A stretch of DNA of 64,000 nt, taken from Mycolicibacterium tokaiense. Lineage in GTDB: Bacteria > Actinomycetota > Actinomycetes > Mycobacteriales > Mycobacteriaceae. Both the position numbers and the translations under genes were made by a program. The notes under the pieces are model-generated. The model made no database searches. It had not been told where the DNA came from and saw only the letters and a program-made list of their open reading frames with translations. Positions 46,143 to 53,326 of the stretch are shown piece after piece (position 1 is the first letter of the stretch; each line of letters begins with the position of its first letter). The DNA lies in assembly GCF_010725885.1 (NCBI RefSeq), contig NZ_AP022600.1, positions 4,278,001-4,342,000 of the forward strand, written 5' to 3'.

Positions 46143-46171
46143 GTGGTGCGCGATACTGGGATTGAACCAGT
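46143..46171. repeat. attL: left 29-bp att core (tRNA-Val 3' end)
   Basis: Identical over 29 bases to the 3' portion of the tRNA-Val gene at 53327-53355, including CCA, acceptor strand and T-arm; homology stops abruptly on both sides. It is the displaced original 3' end left by integration. Confidence 0.88.
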
Positions 46172-46284
46172 TTCAGCGTAGGGCCTGCCGTGTGGTGTCT
46201 GAACCGCAGAGAAAGCCTCTGAACAGGCGACACGGACGACAGTAACCGGACCCAAGTTGAATCAAGTAGGCGCTGCGGTACCTT

Positions 46285-46308
46285 CCTATTGCGCGTTTAT
46301 TGCGCGGA
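46285..46308. repeat. Left 24-bp arm-type repeat
   Basis: Exact direct copy of 53258-53281. Its core is ATTGCGCG-TTT-ATTGCGCG: two 8-bp half-sites with an 11-bp (one helical turn) period, as expected for paired integrase or excisionase arm sites. It lies 29 bp before the integrase start. Confidence 0.7.
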
Positions 46309-46336
46309 CGGGAGATGACACTGACTCAAGCCGGGC

Positions 46337-47045
46337 GTGGCCAAGAAGTGGGACCGTCGCAAGTTTGGCCGGATCCGGCGGTTCAAGTCGGGGCGGTGGC
46401 AGGCCAGCTACACCGGGCCAGACGCCAATGTCTACATCGAGCCAAAGACGTTTGACGCGAAGGTCGGCGCCGAGGCGTGGCTGACCGATCGCCGCCGCGA
46501 GATCGATCGCGAGTTCTGGTCGCCGGACAGCGGGCAGGAGGATCGACCAGGCGCGCCGTTCGGTGAGTACGCCGAGGGATGGCTGAAACAGCGCGGGATC
46601 AAGGACCGCACGCGCGAGCACTACCGCAAGCTGCTCGACAACCACATCCTCGCTACCTTCGCTGACAGCGAACTCCGCGACATCACCCCTGCCGCGGTAC
46701 GGCGCTGGTACTCGACGACGGCAGTCGGCCCGCCCACGATGCGTGCGCATGCGTACTCGCTGCTGCGCGCGATCATGCAGATCGCACTCGCCGACGACCT
46801 GATTGACTCGATCCTTGTCGGATCACAGGTGCGTCGACGGCGCGGCGCGTCCACAAGATCAGACCGGCGACACTCGACGAGCTCCAGGTGATCACCACCG
46901 CGATGCCCGGGCCGTATCAGGCGTTCATCTTGATGGCAGCATGGCTCGCTCTGCGGTTCGGCGAGCTGACCGAGCTGCGCCGCAAGGATGTCGACCTTGC
47001 CGATGAGGTCGTGCGGGTTCGGCGGGCCGTGGTACGCGCTGGCAG
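46337..47045 (+). pseudogene. Tyrosine integrase, frameshifted and C-terminally truncated
   Basis: Phage-type site-specific recombinase. The N-terminal arm-binding and core-binding domains read GRIRRFKSGRWQASYTGPDA and DRTREHYRKLLDNHILATF. The frame breaks near 46812; adding one base gives NPCRITGASTARRVHKIRPA and joins the catalytic-domain start LALRFGELTELRRKDVD with catalytic arginine I. After about 47045 the integrase sequence ends and unrelated coding starts, so the later H-x-x-R, H and Y residues are gone. Starts GTG next to the left arm repeat. Confidence 0.85.
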
Positions 47046-47342
47046 GCCGAGTACGCGCATAGCGGTGATCCGCGCTGGCGCTATGCCCACGACGACGGCG
47101 AGGGCGAGACTTGCCGCGGCGGTCCCGACTGCACACACGGTGACCCGCCGCCTGACCCCAAGCGCCGACAGACGCTGACCGCGCTGGAGGCCGGTGAGCC
47201 CGTCGTGGTGTCGGCTTGGGTCGCTCGTGGCCACAGATGGGTTGGCGGCGGCTGGTCGGATGAGCAGTTCGAGCTGCCCTGGGATTCGAAGACCGTGACG
47301 CACGTCAGGATCTCCGTCGACGATCGCGTGGTACCCGGATGA
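47007..47342 (+). pseudogene. Remnant of an unidentified, probably phage, gene
   Basis: An open frame without a start codon continues after the integrase breaks off. It reads RWRYAHDDGEGETCRGGPDC, then DPPPDPKRRQTLTALEAGEP, VVVSAWVARGHRWVGGGWSD and ends VRISVDDRVVPG. Codon use looks genuine. I do not recognise the protein. It is fused in by a deletion that removed the integrase 3' end and this gene's 5' end. Confidence 0.5.
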
Positions 47343-47418
47343 GTGGCGTCGCCGAACTCCTGGACCCTGCGGCCGGGACATTTCGGCGTCGTGATCAATC
47401 TGCGTCGGAACGGCAATC

Positions 47419-48099
47419 ATGACCAACCGCGCCCATTTGCATCCGTCGCAGATCGACGCCAGTACGGTGTGCAAGATGCGGGACAGGGATGTGCGATCGG
47501 CGCTCCATGCGCAGTTGCTTGAGGAGCACGCCGACGAGCTCGATTCCACTCGGTTCGTCGACGAGCTGAGCTTATGCGGTGAGGTTCGCGTCGATGTCGC
47601 TGTCGTCAACGCCGCGCTGTCAGGGTTCGAATTGAAAAGCGCGTCGGATACCTTGCGGCGCCTCCCCGCTCAGATCGACGTGTATTCACGGGTGCTCGAC
47701 TACTGCACCTTGGTCGTCGCCGAGAACCACCACGATCACGCGGCGCGGGCTATTCCCTCGTGGTGGGGGTGCACGGTCGCGGCATGGGACGGCACGAAGG
47801 CGACCTTGAGCGAGGTGACGCCCGCTCGACTCAACCCGACGATCGACGGCTACTCACTGGCGCAACTGCTGTGGCGTGATGAGACGTTGGCCGCTCTCGA
47901 GCGTGTCGGCGCCGCGCGCGGCGTCCGCAGCAAGCCTCGAACGGTGCTGTGGCAGCGTCTCGCCGACGCGGTAGAAATCGATGAGCTACGAGTGCTGGTG
48001 CGCGAGGTCCTGAAGTATCGGCAGGCGTGGCGTCCGGAAGCTACATCGATCCGATCTGGACGAGCACTCGCAGAAGGTGGTGGGCAGTGCCTACCTTGA
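47419..48099 (+). CDS. sce7726 family protein (PD-(D/E)xK-like)
   Basis: 226 aa. Matches the sce7726 family by RDRDVRSALHAQLLEEHADE, then EVRVDVAVVNAALSGFELKS, LRRLPAQIDVYSRVLDYCTL and a SWWGCTVA segment. Glu49, Asp59, Glu71 and Lys73 have the spacing of a PD-(D/E)xK nuclease core, an inference from sequence. The family is of unknown function and is often found beside sce7725/beta-type proteins in mobile regions. M20 (MRDRDVR) is a possible shorter start. Its 3' end overlaps the convergent beta-family gene by 59 bp. Confidence 0.85.
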   Translation: MTNRAHLHPSQIDASTVCKMRDRDVRSALHAQLLEEHADELDSTRFVDELSLCGEVRVDVAVVNAALSGFELKSASDTLRRLPAQIDVYSRVLDYCTLVVAENHHDHAARAIPSWWGCTVAAWDGTKATLSEVTPARLNPTIDGYSLAQLLWRDETLAALERVGAARGVRSKPRTVLWQRLADAVEIDELRVLVREVLKYRQAWRPEATSIRSGRALAEGGGQCLP

Positions 48100-49108
48100 C
48101 CCAGGTTTGAGGGTTGCCGGTAGGGCCGGTGCCGGCGGCGGCAAGAAGCCAGTCTTCGCCGGTGCAGTGGGGCATCGCGAAATCCGGGTGCGCGGAGATG
48201 GCGGAGGCCACCGGCCGGATGGAATCACCGCCGCCGCCGCGGCCGCCCGTTCCCTTGAACAAGCCGCCTCTGCCGAGCAACCATTTGTCGTCGCAGGTGT
48301 ACTTGAATTTCGCGCTGATCTGCATGAACCGCGGGTCGACGTCGTCGAATGGATCCGGGTACGCGATCGCGTAATCGCCGAAGGTCGGCTGACGCTCGCC
48401 GAAACTGCCGCCGGCCACGATCGCGCGGTAGTTGAGCCACTCTTGACGGGGAATCTCGTGGATGCCGTGGCCGGCCGGCGGGGTTTGCGGCATTGCGGTC
48501 GCCGCGATGGTCAGCGTCTTCCATTCGGTGGGTGACTGGAGCGTCTGCAAGGTGCTGCTGAGCGCGATCCGGGATGACGGGCCGGCGTCGCCGCGCAGGT
48601 CGAGCACCAGATGGGTGTCAGCCCTCGCAGCGCCAAGATCTGTGAGAAGGTCGTCGATCTGTTCGAATGCGCCCCAGTGCTCAATGCCTAGGCGGAGACA
48701 CACGTCAGTAGAGGTGCCAGACACGAGCAGATTACGTGCGGCACCCCGGGCTTCGACGGAACGATCGGGGGCTATGACCGGGACGAGCTGGAGACCACGC
48801 TCTGTCGCTGCGGTGACCATCCACTCAAGGGGGTGGCGCCCATCGGCCATCGTCTCGTCTTCGACGTGCAAAGTGTCGACGAAAGCTGGCTGCTCCCAGA
48901 CTTTCACGAGGTTGTCGGGGATTTTGGCGAGGTGGTCGTCGATGGTCTTCTTTGGCTGATTGAGGTCGAAGTCCCAGTCGATGGGGTGCACGACCCATAG
49001 CGGCGTGAACGCGTCCTTCTGGTGCTCGTCTATGACGCCGAGCGCGTCGCGTTCCCCGGCCTTCGTGAACATCACTGGAATGTAGTGATCGGAACCGAAC
49101 GACTCCAT
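48041..49108 (-). CDS. Beta family protein (phage T4 beta-protein-like)
   Basis: 355 aa. Begins MESFGSDHYIPVMFTKAGER, a hallmark start of the beta family (Pfam Beta_protein, from memory), with VIDEHQKDAFTPLWVVHPID following and a LDLRGDAG segment in the middle. A glycine-rich loop (GTGGRGGGGDS) and a HPDFAMPHCTGEDWLLAAAG end are also typical. Biochemical role unknown. GGGGGA precedes the ATG. It overlaps convergently with the sce7726 gene; the pairing is recurrent in bacteria, suggesting a joint function. Confidence 0.85.
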   Translation of the reverse strand: MESFGSDHYIPVMFTKAGERDALGVIDEHQKDAFTPLWVVHPIDWDFDLNQPKKTIDDHLAKIPDNLVKVWEQPAFVDTLHVEDETMADGRHPLEWMVTAATERGLQLVPVIAPDRSVEARGAARNLLVSGTSTDVCLRLGIEHWGAFEQIDDLLTDLGAARADTHLVLDLRGDAGPSSRIALSSTLQTLQSPTEWKTLTIAATAMPQTPPAGHGIHEIPRQEWLNYRAIVAGGSFGERQPTFGDYAIAYPDPFDDVDPRFMQISAKFKYTCDDKWLLGRGGLFKGTGGRGGGGDSIRPVASAISAHPDFAMPHCTGEDWLLAAAGTGPTGNPQTWVKVGTAHHLLRVLVQIGSM

Positions 49109-49304
49109 GTTTCCCCCTGGTAGATGAATCCCCGCACAACGTTCTACAGCAGATCAGGCACCGGGCTGAGGGGTTTCGGCGCAAATCCGACCGCACAGCA
49201 ACGTTGGCCGTCCGTTCCGTGCCACGTCCGCGTGGTTGTCGGTGGCATGTGCAAGTCTGGTTCCAGTTCGTGCTGTCCACGGTCAACCGTCAGGAGTTAC
49301 CGCG

Positions 49305-49462
49305 ATGAGTCGAGATCCTCAAGAAGGTGCAGAAGCGCCACCCCTCCTCCTCCTCCTCCTCCTCCTCCTCCCGAGAAGCCGCCTTGGGTACCGACCCTCG
49401 AAACCGAGGGCATCCGGGGAAGCGGCGCGCCCCACGATCCACGCGGCCGCGAACGGCGGTGA
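49305..49462 (+). pseudogene. Small proline-rich gene broken at a CCT repeat
   Basis: From ATG the frame reads MSRDPQEGAEAP and then enters (CTC)n leucine codons. One extra C in the CCCC run at 49341-49344 would turn the repeat into proline codons and continue as EKPPWVPTLETEGIRGSGAP to a stop just before the next membrane-protein gene, 52 aa in total. This reading looks far more protein-like than the actual frame. Slippage, decay or sequencing error could explain it. Confidence 0.45.
49343..49369. repeat. (CCT)9 trinucleotide microsatellite
   Basis: Nine consecutive CCT triplets followed by CC, preceded by a run of four C. Unusually long for a mycobacterial genome. It lies in the leader or an upstream small gene of the membrane-protein gene that follows. 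Confidence 0.9.
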
Positions 49463-49497
49463 CTGGTCCGGCGGCCGGACCCGCCGATGATCATGGC

Positions 49498-50013
49498 GTG
49501 CCGCCCGGCGCCCTGGTGTATCAGGCTCTGGTCAGGGACGCACTGGCTGCGGAGTATGAGCGGCGCAAGGGGCTTGAGAACCGCGGCGCCGTGCTCCTCA
49601 CGTCCAGCGGGACCATGGTCACCATCATCTTCGGGCTGACCGTGTTCATCACGGGCAAGGACTTCGTGTTCGTGAATCGCTCCGCTGTGGAACTGGTGTG
49701 TCAGAGCTTGATTCCCTTCGTGCTTTCCGCGGTGCTCGCAATCTTCGTGCAGGCGTTCCTCCCCAAATACGAGGTGATCAAGAGCGAAGACCTCGTCAAG
49801 CTCGTGAGAGACGACAAGTACTGGACCAGCTCTGCAGAAGACGCGACGCGGGAAAGCGTCGATCTGCAGGTGAAAACGACATGCTCGCTGCGCAAGGGCA
49901 ACGGCTTCAAGGCGTTTTGTGTGCTCACCAGCTTCGGGTTGCAACTGGTCGCAATCGCCATGGTGTCGGGCGCGGTCGCTATGGAGTTAATGTGTCGCCT
50001 GCAGGTTCAATGA
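49498..50013 (+). CDS. Two-helix membrane protein of unknown family
   Basis: 171 aa from GTG. A soluble N-terminus with LAAEYERRKGLENRGAVLLT leads into helix 1 (SSGTMVTIIFGLTVFITG); helix 2 is LIPFVLSAVLAIFVQAFL; a third hydrophobic stretch lies near the C-terminus (LTSFGLQLVAIAMVSGAVAM). The E-x-R-K-x-L-E-x-R motif before the first helix is seen in other actinobacterial membrane proteins of unknown role. The start is uncertain; the frame is open back to 49327 through the CCT repeat. Confidence 0.6.
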   Translation: MPPGALVYQALVRDALAAEYERRKGLENRGAVLLTSSGTMVTIIFGLTVFITGKDFVFVNRSAVELVCQSLIPFVLSAVLAIFVQAFLPKYEVIKSEDLVKLVRDDKYWTSSAEDATRESVDLQVKTTCSLRKGNGFKAFCVLTSFGLQLVAIAMVSGAVAMELMCRLQVQ

Positions 50014-50029
50014 GTTTCGGTCCTGCTAC

Positions 50030-50665
50030 ATGACGGCTTGGATGATCGGCGTCCTGTCAGTCGTCGGCGGCGGCATCGCCGGCAGCATGCTGTCTTTCGC
50101 GTTGACCTTGCGGCGCGAACAACGCCGGACTCGCGACGCCTACAGGTCACCGCAGCGAGCTGCGATCGCGAGCATCGTTGCAGCTGTCAACGACTTGGTA
50201 TTGAGGGCCAACGACTTCCAGACCTTCATTGACAATTCGGCGAACCAGGCGGAGGCAAGGAGGGGAAGCCGGAAGACCGAAGTTCGCAGCCCATATACCG
50301 ATGCCGAAGCCGATCTGATCAGCGGGCAAGTGAACCGAGCAATTATCGGCATCGACGAAGCGTTCGCGATCGGAAAGCTGACCGTCGTCGACGGGCTGTG
50401 CTACGAGGCCATGGTAGTGGCGTACAAAGAGTTCGCGAAGGTGCAAGAGGCATTCATCGACATTGACACTGTCCCGCGAACACCGGACAGCCTACGCACG
50501 GTGATCAAGCCGTTCGTCGACAAGGCTGTTCAGCTCAGGACGAATGTTCGGCGGCTCATCGACGTCGGCCATAGGCAACTTGCACCGACGCAATCTCTCA
50601 CGCAAGAAAGAGAACTCGCGGCAGTCAAGGCCAGACTGAAATCGAAGTATCCCGACCTCAAGTAG
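50030..50665 (+). CDS. Membrane-anchored protein, paralogue of the gene at 50724
   Basis: 211 aa. One N-terminal helix (MIGVLSVVGGGIAGSMLSFA) and then a soluble helical domain. Key stretches are RTRDAYRSPQRAAIASIVAA and IDEAFAIGKLTVVDGLCYEA, which align with RNRDGYRTPQRAAIGEIIAA and MDEKFSIGRLTIVDTPCREK in the convergent neighbour. No known family. It starts 17 bp after the two-helix gene, so the two probably form one transcript. Confidence 0.7.
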   Translation: MTAWMIGVLSVVGGGIAGSMLSFALTLRREQRRTRDAYRSPQRAAIASIVAAVNDLVLRANDFQTFIDNSANQAEARRGSRKTEVRSPYTDAEADLISGQVNRAIIGIDEAFAIGKLTVVDGLCYEAMVVAYKEFAKVQEAFIDIDTVPRTPDSLRTVIKPFVDKAVQLRTNVRRLIDVGHRQLAPTQSLTQERELAAVKARLKSKYPDLK

Positions 50666-50723
50666 TGCCGTACTGGGCGGCACCTCCGCGGCGCGCGTCT
50701 CCCGCTGCGCGGCTTCGGCGAGA

Positions 50724-51398
50724 TCAGGCGTTCGACTGGTTCGAGGCGCGATCCGACGACTCAGTCGCTCCAGTGGGCTGATTCTTTGCGGCGGTGCTCG
50801 GATTCTTGCCTGACACAACCATTTTCGATCGTTTCGAGAACAAACCTCGCGTTGGGCGTAGTCGATCTTCTGCGAGGTCGACGAGTTCGGCGATCAGGTC
50901 GTCCATCTGATTCGACGTCGTGGTCAACAACCGAAGGAACTCGCCGAAGCCTTGCCGATTCGCTGTGAGGACCTTGTTCGCGTAGGTCCTCAGGTTCGAG
51001 AACACAAGGTATGTCTCGAGCATCTTCTCCCGGCATGGCGTGTCGACGATGGTCAGGCGGCCGATCGAGAATTTCTCGTCCATGCTCAGCAACGCCGCGA
51101 CGAAATTGTTAATGCTCTGAGCAGCGGCGTCGTCGGATGTCTGGCGCCCGGTTAGGCCCAGGTGTTCCATTGCGTCTGTGAGGCAAACCTTGAGCGTGTT
51201 CGACGCCGCGATGATCTCTCCGATCGCCGCCCGCTGTGGCGTCCGATAGCCGTCGCGGTTCCGCCGGTACTCGCGAGCGAACGTGAACAGCTGTGTTACG
51301 CCAGCACCAACGAGGCCGCCGATGATGACCGGCCACAATGATGTGTCGCTGCCTTGAGTGGTCGTCTCTGCAGCCTGCGCCGCGAGCTCGAAGATCAC
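50724..51398 (-). CDS. Membrane-anchored protein, paralogue of the gene at 50030
   Basis: 224 aa. N-terminal periplasmic stub, one membrane helix (LWPVIIGGLVGAGVTQLFTF), then a soluble helical domain homologous to its convergent neighbour and a disordered serine/threonine-rich tail. The GTG start overlaps the stop of the gene upstream by 4 bp (GTGA), so it is translated with the two small genes before it. Function unknown. Confidence 0.7.
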   Translation of the reverse strand: MIFELAAQAAETTTQGSDTSLWPVIIGGLVGAGVTQLFTFAREYRRNRDGYRTPQRAAIGEIIAASNTLKVCLTDAMEHLGLTGRQTSDDAAAQSINNFVAALLSMDEKFSIGRLTIVDTPCREKMLETYLVFSNLRTYANKVLTANRQGFGEFLRLLTTTSNQMDDLIAELVDLAEDRLRPTRGLFSKRSKMVVSGKNPSTAAKNQPTGATESSDRASNQSNA

Positions 51399-51745
51399 TT
51401 ACGAGGCCAGTCCGGAGATGGCTCCTGCTCAGGTCCCCACCACGGCGGACGGATGAGCCCGACCTCGACGTCGTCGTCGAAATTCAACACCCTTTCGGCA
51501 TCGACGCCATGAAACGCGACAGTCATGACCTCGAACGAGACGACTCGTGATGGACCGTCTTCCGTTTCGGCCGGCAGCTCTTCCTGCCAAAACTTCTCAG
51601 ACCTGGTGGCAACGTTGCGCCATGGGCTCGACGGAGCCTGTGACTCGCGAAGCATGTAGGTCTGGCCCTGGATGCTGTCGAGGTCCCTGACCTTGCACCA
51701 TCGGATCCAGTCAGGCTCGGTGGGTGCTGACTCCTCCTCAGTCAT
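51395..51745 (-). CDS. Small acidic protein of unknown function (island)
   Basis: 116 aa beginning MTEEESAPTEPDWIRWCKVR. Tryptophan-rich; VVSFEVMTVAFHGVDAERVL suggests a compact beta-alpha domain, and it ends IRPPWWGPEQEPSPDWPRK. It resembles the kind of small gene seen in mycobacteriophage operons, but I cannot name it. The ATG overlaps the stop of the gene upstream; its own stop overlaps the paralogue gene downstream. Confidence 0.6.
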   Translation of the reverse strand: MTEEESAPTEPDWIRWCKVRDLDSIQGQTYMLRESQAPSSPWRNVATRSEKFWQEELPAETEDGPSRVVSFEVMTVAFHGVDAERVLNFDDDVEVGLIRPPWWGPEQEPSPDWPRK

Positions 51746-51995
51746 GGCTGTCGGACCTCCATCCAGTCGTTCGGGTTGAACGGCGCTGGGACCAGTCGGC
51801 ATACGTGACGGTCGTGATCTCGGGCATGAACCTTCCGCCAACATCCGTGTTGTTGGGCTGCAGTGTCGTTTTCGGGGCCGCGGTGACAAGACGCCAATCG
51901 TCTTCGGCGTTGTCAACGCTTCGGAGCAGGTTGCCACCCGAAGTTTCCAACTGGTACAGCTCGCCAGCGTGCACGCGGATCACGTCAGATGCCAC
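51738..51995 (-). CDS. Small protein of unknown function (island)
   Basis: 85 aa from GTG: VASDVIRVHAGELYQLETSG, then a NAEDDWRLVTAAPKTTL segment and a charged end. No family recognised. It overlaps the next gene by 8 bp and the small gene before it by 11 bp, as in tightly packed phage operons. Confidence 0.55.
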   Translation of the reverse strand: MASDVIRVHAGELYQLETSGGNLLRSVDNAEDDWRLVTAAPKTTLQPNNTDVGGRFMPEITTVTYADWSQRRSTRTTGWRSDSHD

Positions 51996-52166
51996 CGAAC
52001 GTTCCTCTCGGGTCGCCGTTGGCGACTTGCGCGTTCTGGACGTCGGCCCGGGCCCGCGTCTCGTCGATGCGTCGCCGCTCCGCGATCACGCCGTCGACCG
52101 TCGCTCGCCAACCGTCACGAGCGAACCACGTCACGCCGACCAACGCGTCAGACGTTGAGTCGTCAT
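51985..52166 (-). pseudogene. Small island gene with a one-base frame break near its start
   Basis: A strong GGGGAGAGGGG lies before an ATG at 52166, but that frame stops after 11 codons. Adding one base right after the ATG would continue as DSTSDALVGVTWFARDGWRA and TVDGVIAERRRIDETRARAD to a stop overlapping the next gene, 60 aa in all. TTG or GTG at 52143 and 52134 could start a shortened intact product. Confidence 0.4.
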
Positions 52167-52200
52167 ATTTGCCCCTCTCCCCGCAGACATTGTGGCGTGC

Positions 52201-52241
52201 ACTGGGTCGCTGCGGGGCAGATTCCCCCGCAGCGACCCAGT
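52201..52241. terminator. Perfect 17-bp hairpin
   Basis: ACTGGGTCGCTGCGGGG and its exact complement flank a 7-base loop. It lies 14 bp past the stop of the helix-turn-helix gene on the - strand and separates it from the small genes downstream. No T-tract. Confidence 0.75.
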
Positions 52242-52254
52242 ACGACGTCGGTTC

Positions 52255-52548
52255 CTAGAGCAGCCCGAGCCGCCGGCGGCTGGTGGGCGTCATCGACGAT
52301 GTCGAGGGCACTCGCGGGACACCGGCGCTCGGAGGCCGCAGAAGTTCGATGGCCTTCTCGACGTCGTCCTCGGTTGCCCGCCATTGACGGCCCGCCTTGT
52401 TCCCGGGCAGGTGGGGTTTCGCCTCACCGCGGAGCCGCTTGGTAAGCCACTGGATTTTGTGGTCCTTGACAGAGTCCGCAGTGCCGTCGGGCCCGGGTCC
52501 GAGTAGCGCAGCGGCGTACTCCTTGAGGCTGATCGTTTGAACTGTCAT
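52255..52548 (-). CDS. Excisionase-like small DNA-binding protein
   Basis: 97 aa. QWLTKRLRGEAKPHLPGNKA followed by GRQWRATEDDVEKAIELL is the helix-turn-helix/wing pattern of mycobacteriophage excise-like and helix-turn-helix proteins (R-Q-W-R-x-T-x-x-D). Position in a tRNA-integrated element favours a recombination directionality factor or regulator. The C-terminus is serine/threonine-rich. Followed by a strong hairpin. Confidence 0.6.
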   Translation of the reverse strand: MTVQTISLKEYAAALLGPGPDGTADSVKDHKIQWLTKRLRGEAKPHLPGNKAGRQWRATEDDVEKAIELLRPPSAGVPRVPSTSSMTPTSRRRLGLL

Positions 52549-52594
52549 GACTGGCCATCCTGACGGTCGACCCCTCTTCCTGCTGCATACCGCA

Positions 52595-52717
52595 TCACTC
52601 GACCAGCCCGTAGTCGCGATGTTCGGCGTAATCGCGATGTCGCGGGTCGGCGGAGTCGCGAAGGATTGCGTGGACGGTGGCGCATCCGCACAGGGAGCAG
52701 TCGAGCGTGCCTGTCAT
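52595..52717 (-). CDS. 40-aa zinc-knuckle-like peptide
   Basis: Reads MTGTLDCSLCGCATVHAILR and ends EHRDYGLVE. The CSLCGC cluster could bind zinc. The ATG overlaps the stop of the zinc-ribbon gene upstream (ATGA), which supports translation. Typical of packed phage small genes. Confidence 0.5.
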   Translation of the reverse strand: MTGTLDCSLCGCATVHAILRDSADPRHRDYAEHRDYGLVE

Positions 52718-53000
52718 TCTCCAGTACCGACCGGGCTGTCGGTCGTCCGTCTCCGAGTGGCCGCAGGGTCGTCGTAGCGGAAGGTGCGCTTGTAGGAGAT
52801 AGTTCTGAGGTGGCCGCAAATGCAGCACAGGGCCCGATTCTCGGTCTTGTAGCGCGGGTTGTACGCCTTCATGCGGGCTTCGTGGTATCGCTCGCTCCTA
52901 CGGCGGCTCCGGACTGCTCTGCATGGTTCGCCGGCTGTCGCGGTGCAGGTAGGGCAGGGTACGGCCACTTGAACTCTGGTGTTGCGCTGGTTTTGCGCAT
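52714..53000 (-). pseudogene. Phage-type zinc-ribbon gene, one base short near the start
   Basis: GAGGAG nine bases before an ATG opens a frame reading MRKTSATPEF, which leaves the ribbon frame. One extra A in the AAAA run at 52991-52994 would give MRKNQRNTRVQVAVPCPTCT and then the ribbon, with AGEPCRAVRSRRRSERYHEA and a second pair in ALCCICGHLR. C-x2-C followed by GEPC is common in mycobacteriophage zinc proteins. An intact 84-aa product could still start at GTG 52968. Confidence 0.5.
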
Positions 53001-53062
53001 AAAAGTACGCTCCTCGTGATTTGAGAGGGTCCCCGCTGGTTACGGGGGCGAGAGTTCTTCCA

Positions 53063-53125
53063 GAGGGCGGTTCCCCGGCAAGGGAGCCGCCTTCGTCATT
53101 CGAGGGCTAGCGGCAACCGCCCTCG
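53063..53125. other. Overlapping alternative hairpins at the right end of the island
   Basis: Three stems share sequence: GAGGGCGGTT with AACCGCCCTC (10 bp), GGCGGTTCCC with GGGAGCCGCC (10 bp, one mismatch), and CGAGGGC with GCCCTCG (7 bp). Only some can form at once. It lies in the leader of the leftward island genes. A further hairpin is at about 53141-53170. No protein-coding gene is supported between 53001 and the tRNA. Confidence 0.4.
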
Positions 53126-53257
53126 AACGCGCAGACGAGAGAAGCCATCGGAGACATCCCGGTGGCTTCGTTTGTGCGCTGTTGGTCCGCGTGGGTGGCT
53201 CGAATCCGCCTTCTGCGTCATTTGGTGGTGTCACTCCCTTTGGTGAGCACCCGCAGC

Positions 53258-53281
53258 CCTATTGCGCGTTTATTGCGCGGA
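53258..53281. repeat. Right 24-bp arm-type repeat
   Basis: Exact copy, same orientation, of 46285-46308, placed 46 bp inside the right att core. Confidence 0.7.
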
Positions 53282-53290
53282 GACAAGAAA

Positions 53291-53310
53291 GGCCCGGTAA
53301 AAACCGGGCC
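53291..53310 (-). terminator. Rho-independent terminator of the tRNA Gly-Cys-Val operon
   Basis: 8-bp perfect stem GGCCCGGT / ACCGGGCC with a 4-base loop; in the tRNA direction it is followed by TTTCTTG. It begins 18 bp past the tRNA-Val CCA and lies inside the island, so the element supplies the terminator for the host tRNA operon. Confidence 0.75.
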
Positions 53311-53326
53311 TGACCTGCGTCGAAAG

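Noticed and set aside
46143..46171. A second tRNA-Val gene at the left island end
   Set aside because: Only the 3' 29 bases are present; D-arm and anticodon arm are missing, so it is an att remnant.
53128..53220. Complete tRNA gene in the island
   Set aside because: A T-arm-like stem and a partial acceptor can be drawn, but there is no acceptable D-arm or anticodon arm.
53040..53234. 64-aa protein on the - strand beside the tRNA cluster
   Set aside because: Frame with GGFEPPT-type sequence is typical of spurious readings over tRNA-like DNA; no ribosome site.
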